DNA of 64,000 nucleotides from an uncultured Caryophanales bacterium (lineage in GTDB: Bacteria; Bacillota_I; Bacilli_A; RFN20; CAG-826): NCBI GenBank assembly GCA_902464635.1, contig CABQKC010000005.1:18293-82292 (forward strand), read 5' to 3'. The notes under the pieces were generated by a model. It was given only the letters and a program-made list of their open reading frames with translations. It had not been told where the DNA came from and ran no database searches. The position numbers and the translations under genes were made by a program. Shown piece by piece: positions 60,395 to 64,000 of the stretch. The first letter of the stretch is position 1, and every line of letters starts with the position of its first letter.

Positions 60395-60702
60395 CTTCTT
60401 TCCTTCTTTCAGAGGAAAATTTTACCCATTAAGAAGAAGTTGTTCAATTAGTTCGCTTAAAAATTTTAGTGAATATAACTAACTAAATTTCTAAAGTTGA
60501 TAAAGAAAAGAAATGTAAAAATATTGAAAAAAAACATGCTTATTTTTTGAAAAATCAAGAAAAATCCAATGAAAAAATTATTCCACACACCGAACTATAT
60601 GTAAGTAAATTTAACGTCAATGAAAATAAATTTCAAATTAAATATCCTGACTTTTATATTCTTGTAATTGCAAATTTTAATATTTTTGCAAAGATATTTA
60701 AT
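60395..60702. other. A+T-rich intergenic region
   Basis: About 308 bases. The plus-strand frame is open upstream of the next gene from about 60547 with TTG, but the sequence from there to 60702 has no ribosome site and unusual composition. No terminator, RNA or repeat was identified. Divergent promoters of the two flanking genes are presumably here. Confidence 0.4.
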
Positions 60703-61092
60703 ATGAATAAATATCGTATCGCATCCCTTGTCATTTACCCTTTAATTGCTATAGGTAGCTTCTGCTTATTCTTCTTTGTTAAAGGCAATTATTACCTTTC
60801 TGGATATATAGATCCCTTGTTTTTTGCTGGAATTATGGTGATGGGATGTGGTTTATTGACTTTAATGGCGTTTTTTGGAGCTTTTGATTTTGTCGTTTAT
60901 GGATTTAGATCAATCTTTAAGCACATGAAAAGAGACTACAACAATTCTCTTGATGAATATCCTGATTATTATGAATATAGCGAAGCCAAGAAAAAGAAAA
61001 GAAAAGATAGTGGTGTTTTTATTTGGCCATGGTTAATAATTGGAGCCGTTTTAATTATTTCGTCATTCATAATTAGAGGAATCGTGTTTTAA
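60703..61092 (+). CDS. Small membrane protein of unknown function
   Basis: 129 residues from the ATG at 60703, with three hydrophobic helices (SLVIYPLIAIGSFCLFFFVK, GIMVMGCGLLTLMAFFGAFD, WPWLIIGAVLIISSFIIRG) and a charged segment between helices 2 and 3. No family was recognised. The frame extends upstream to TTG at 60547, giving 181 residues, but the ATG is preferred since the added region is not hydrophobic and has no ribosome site. Its relation to the following lipoprotein is unclear. Confidence 0.5.
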   Translation: MNKYRIASLVIYPLIAIGSFCLFFFVKGNYYLSGYIDPLFFAGIMVMGCGLLTLMAFFGAFDFVVYGFRSIFKHMKRDYNNSLDEYPDYYEYSEAKKKKRKDSGVFIWPWLIIGAVLIISSFIIRGIVF

Positions 61093-61176
61093 AGAAAAAA
61101 TAATAAATTGTAAATTTTCTCTTGCTATTTTTTGGAGAGCCTTTTAACTATTGACATCTCGAAAGGAGAAAATTTT

Positions 61177-63804
61177 ATGGAAAGAAGGAAATTTATATCT
61201 CCTGCAGTAGCCTTAGGTGCTATCGCGATGGCCCTAGCTTCCTGCGGAAAAGATCCTAGTAGTTCTAGCCCTAGCAGTTCTACTCCCGAAGGTTCAACCG
61301 GAGATACCATAACCACAACTACAGAGACGGATGTCGACCCATCTACTCTTCCAGTAGCATCAGGTGCACAGCAATTTGTCGATAACTCTTATGCAGAACG
61401 TACCAAAATACTTGGACAAATTGAAAAATATGCAATTGATCATGCCTTAACTGGATTACCACTTTATTCAGATTCAGGTTATCAAATGATTAACCCACGT
61501 ATTGTAAAAGGCGTAAACACTTATATCACAGGTTATGGCTTCTCTACATTACGTGATGGCTACATCAATGGTAAACTCTCTGGAGAAACAAACGAGAAGT
61601 TCCAAAACTATTACCATAACTGGTCTGCTAATGACCCAAGCTCTATCGATGCTTGGAACTCAGATGGTTCCGAAATCAGCGATTTACACACCAATGTTGC
61701 TTCAACTTATTATGGAAATCGCCTAAATGAAGACAAGACTGGATATGAATGGTATCCAATTCTCGCCACTCAAGACTATATGTGGCCTGTAGAAGGCGGA
61801 ACAGTAAATAAGACTCCTAATGCTGAAGAGCTTCATAGAACTTGGAGAATGCATGTCCGTACTGGTGAAGAAGGAAAAGTCACTTACCGTACTGCTTCAA
61901 CTTTAGCTGATCGCAAGGCTTTCGATGGACGCAAAGTTGTCTTGGAAGACTATATAACAACCTTCAAATATATGCTTAACGGTGCCAATAAACTATTTAG
62001 AGGTACTGAAATGGCCGAGAAAACTGGCAAAGGCGCCATCGCCGGAGTTGCTAACTACTATGCAAGGACCGCTGGCGCTGGAGTTACTGGTTTAAATGAA
62101 ACCGTTGATTTCTCTGGAGTTGGTATCAAAGCTGGCACTGATGCAGATGGTGATTATCTAGAATTCACCTATCAAACACCAGTCAACCGTTTCTATGCAA
62201 TGTATAGCTGCAATAGCGATCTATACGCTCCACTTCCAGCTGACTTTATCAAATTAGTTGGCACAAATCTTGGTAACTATTCTTCTGATAAGTCCACTTC
62301 CCCAGTCGATAACATCTTATCCACTGGCCCATTCATGCTTGAATCATGGGAAACTGATAAGCTCATCACCTTTGCTAGAAATGATGAATGGTATGAACGT
62401 AAGGAAAATGCCAACTTATATCGTATCGAAGGTATCCATACCGATATCTTGACTGGATATGCTACTGATAAAAACACCGCCTTTAGGGAATATCTAGCCA
62501 ATAAGCTCGATGCTGCTGGAGTTCCTTCTGATTACCTCACCCAATATTCAACTCATAAAGATGCGGTTGCTATTCCAGGAACAGGTACTTGGAAATTGAA
62601 TCTCAATACCTGCACCCCTGAATTATGGGAAACTCTATTTGGCGAAAATGGAAGTATCACAAAAACCAAAAAGGAAGAATATTGGAATGTAAAGCCTTGG
62701 ATGTCTAATGAAAACTTCGTCCGTGGATTATTCTATTCAATCGATCGTCAAAACTTTGCTACTAGCATGGGCGGCACTCCTTGCATCGATTACTTCTCCG
62801 ATATCTATTTGTCTAACCCTGAAACTGGTGAATCCTATAACTCCACTAAAGAACATAAGGCAGCCTTAGAGAATTTCTGGGGATCTACTGTTGATACCTA
62901 TGGCTATAGTGCTTCCTTAGCCCAAGCTGCATTTAGCGCTGCTATTGATGAATTACTAGCCGCTGGTTCTATTAACACTGCCACAACAGAAATGAAACTA
63001 GAGATTGTATGGATGTATCCAAACCAAATCAATTCTGAAGGTTCCTTAATTGCTGGCTATATGAGCAAAGCCTTCGATACCGCTGCCGAAGCTAAAGGAC
63101 TTCCAGTCAGATTAAAAGTCGAGCAATCTGCCGTCACCATCTGGAATCATGTCTATTATAATCACTTGATGGTTGGCAAATTCGACCTTGCCTTCGGTTC
63201 AATCTCTGGCAATCCTCTTGACCCACTCAACTTCATGGAAGTATTAAAATCCGATAACTCTTCTGGATTTACTCTTAACTGGGGTTCTGATACATCCATT
63301 GTTAGCGATACTGAAGATGCGCTTATCTATGATGGCAAGAGATGGTCATTCGATGGATTATGGGATGCCGCTGATCATGGTGTTGTCCTTGATGAAAAAG
63401 GTCAACCGCTTGAACCAGTCACCATAACAACAACCTCCATCACCGAAGATGCTTCTTCAATTGCTGCCAAAGGCAGTATCGAAGTAGCTAACTTTGATGG
63501 ATTAGAAGTTGATTTAGTCGCTATATTTGGTACAACTAGTGCCGAATACACCGACTACTTCGAAGTCTATCCAGATGGAAGTTCGTATTGCCAACTTGGG
63601 GAAGGCTTAATTAGCGACGTCAAGTTCGAAGAAACTTCAACAAAAGGTAAATTCGAATATTCATTCACTTTAAAAGGTGACTTGGCAGCTAATGTCAAAT
63701 CAGTTGGTGGATTGCCAGCGTTCGGTGTTGATTACGAACAAACAATTCAAGGTGTCTATGGCGGATTAAAGAGCTCCTATGGCTCATTCGTCTTAACCAA
63801 ATAA
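61177..63804 (+). CDS. OppA-like extracellular solute-binding lipoprotein
   Basis: 875 residues, longer than typical OppA (about 540-600). Lipoprotein signal MERRKFISPAVALGAIAMAL then lipobox LASC (Cys about residue 23), then an S/P/T-rich linker. The body resembles oligopeptide-binding proteins, for example NILSTGPFMLESWETDKLIT and FDLAFGSISGNPLDPLNFM, where the second is the conserved QIxAxxGDYxDP-type region near the C terminus. It should bind a peptide or other solute for an ABC importer, whose permeases may lie beyond the window. AAAGGAG precedes the ATG. Confidence 0.82.
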   Translation: MERRKFISPAVALGAIAMALASCGKDPSSSSPSSSTPEGSTGDTITTTTETDVDPSTLPVASGAQQFVDNSYAERTKILGQIEKYAIDHALTGLPLYSDSGYQMINPRIVKGVNTYITGYGFSTLRDGYINGKLSGETNEKFQNYYHNWSANDPSSIDAWNSDGSEISDLHTNVASTYYGNRLNEDKTGYEWYPILATQDYMWPVEGGTVNKTPNAEELHRTWRMHVRTGEEGKVTYRTASTLADRKAFDGRKVVLEDYITTFKYMLNGANKLFRGTEMAEKTGKGAIAGVANYYARTAGAGVTGLNETVDFSGVGIKAGTDADGDYLEFTYQTPVNRFYAMYSCNSDLYAPLPADFIKLVGTNLGNYSSDKSTSPVDNILSTGPFMLESWETDKLITFARNDEWYERKENANLYRIEGIHTDILTGYATDKNTAFREYLANKLDAAGVPSDYLTQYSTHKDAVAIPGTGTWKLNLNTCTPELWETLFGENGSITKTKKEEYWNVKPWMSNENFVRGLFYSIDRQNFATSMGGTPCIDYFSDIYLSNPETGESYNSTKEHKAALENFWGSTVDTYGYSASLAQAAFSAAIDELLAAGSINTATTEMKLEIVWMYPNQINSEGSLIAGYMSKAFDTAAEAKGLPVRLKVEQSAVTIWNHVYYNHLMVGKFDLAFGSISGNPLDPLNFMEVLKSDNSSGFTLNWGSDTSIVSDTEDALIYDGKRWSFDGLWDAADHGVVLDEKGQPLEPVTITTTSITEDASSIAAKGSIEVANFDGLEVDLVAIFGTTSAEYTDYFEVYPDGSSYCQLGEGLISDVKFEETSTKGKFEYSFTLKGDLAANVKSVGGLPAFGVDYEQTIQGVYGGLKSSYGSFVLTK

Positions 63805-63822
63805 TCAATTCTAAAAAATATT

Positions 63823-63850
63823 GAAGCAGCATCTATAACGGTGCTGCTTC
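63823..63850 (+). terminator. Hairpin after the OppA-like gene
   Basis: GAAGCAGCA (63823-63831) and TGCTGCTTC (63842-63850) form a perfect 9-bp stem with a 10-base loop. The T-run is poor (TCTATC), so it may be an attenuator rather than an end, and AAAGGAGGG follows closely. Confidence 0.6.
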
Positions 63851-63929
63851 TCTATCAAAGGAGGGACTTGTGATTCCGTTTCTTTAATGTAGGTGAATCT
63901 TGGTTCACCATGCTTTTGACTATGTTAAT

Positions 63930-64000
63930 CTAATACACCTTATCACCATATTCAATAGTATTCATGAATTCCCTCATGGAAGGGTTCATGCTTCTCTTGT
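63930..64000 (-). CDS. Possible C-terminal end of a minus-strand gene
   Basis: On the minus strand, reading from 64000, a frame KRSMNPSMREFMNTIEYGDK ends in VY and TAG at 63930. Only 22 codons are in the window, so neither identity nor reality is settled. A small GGTGAA/TTCACC hairpin (63892-63909) lies just after it and could end it. Confidence 0.3.
   Translation of the reverse strand, partial: KRSMNPSMREFMNTIEYGDKVY

Noticed and set aside
60547..60702. N-terminal extension of the small membrane protein from TTG
   Set aside because: No ribosome site and the added residues are polar and A+T-driven; the internal ATG gives a compact three-helix protein.
1..64000. Mycoplasma-type code with TGA as Trp
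   Set aside because: Genes end at TGA (for example 46584 and 44612) and use TGG for tryptophan throughout.

Overview
The window is A+T-rich bacterial DNA that uses TGG for Trp and TGA as a stop, so it does not have the Mycoplasma code. Low-GC Firmicute traits are widespread: AGGAGG ribosome sites, CdaA, DegV, many small membrane proteins, and an OppA-like lipoprotein. The gene set fits an uncultured gut member of the Bacilli/Tenericutes side of the Firmicutes (Erysipelotrichia or RF39-like). That placement is an inference from gene content; no rRNA is present to settle it.

Layout. 0-3.4 kb: end of an FAD-dependent dehydrogenase, then purA and purB. 3.4-8.4 kb: acpP, then a compact Tad-like pilus/secretion operon (TadA ATPase, TadB and TadC membrane proteins, two TadE-like proteins, a 52-residue pilin candidate) on the minus strand. 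8.6-16.5 kb: guanylate kinase, a large repeat-containing membrane protein, a lipid kinase, pyrG and a GH31 glucosidase. 16.5-19.2 kb: a small accessory island (XRE regulator, ImmA/IrrE protease, DUF4417-like protein, caspase-like/toxin-like domain, zinc-ribbon protein) next to tRNA-Glu. 19.3-34.7 kb: gltX, tRNA-Gly, adenosine deaminase, a purine permease, deoD, cdaA, regulators and lipoproteins. 34.8-52.7 kb: an accessory, defence-like region dotted with tRNA-Gly, tRNA-Val and tRNA-Thr. It carries six P-loop ATPases, a MazG-like hydrolase, a DUF3990 toxin module, an AbiEi-like antitoxin, a Fic protein, an ISL3-like miniature element and several repeat arrays. 52.8-64 kb: a P-type cation ATPase under a yybP-ykoY (Mn2+) riboswitch, an antiporter, redox proteins, an exonuclease-like protein and a large OppA-like lipoprotein.

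How the parts connect. purA, purB, gmk, add, the NCS2 permease and deoD form a purine salvage and interconversion set; no de novo purine genes are seen here. The Tad genes overlap end to end and read as one operon. In the accessory region several toxin/antitoxin-like genes have a promoter almost touching the ATG, with a palindrome laid over it. This suggests leaderless transcripts with direct autoregulation. The AAA ATPase genes have ordinary ribosome sites and their own inverted-repeat operators.

The best candidates for something undescribed are the 16.5-19.1 kb caspase-like/DUF4417 island, the DUF2075-MazG-membrane AAA-lipoprotein block at 34.8-39.1 kb, and the DUF3990 module bracketed by 30-bp repeats at 39.6-41.0 kb. 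All functional calls come from reading motifs; no database search was possible.
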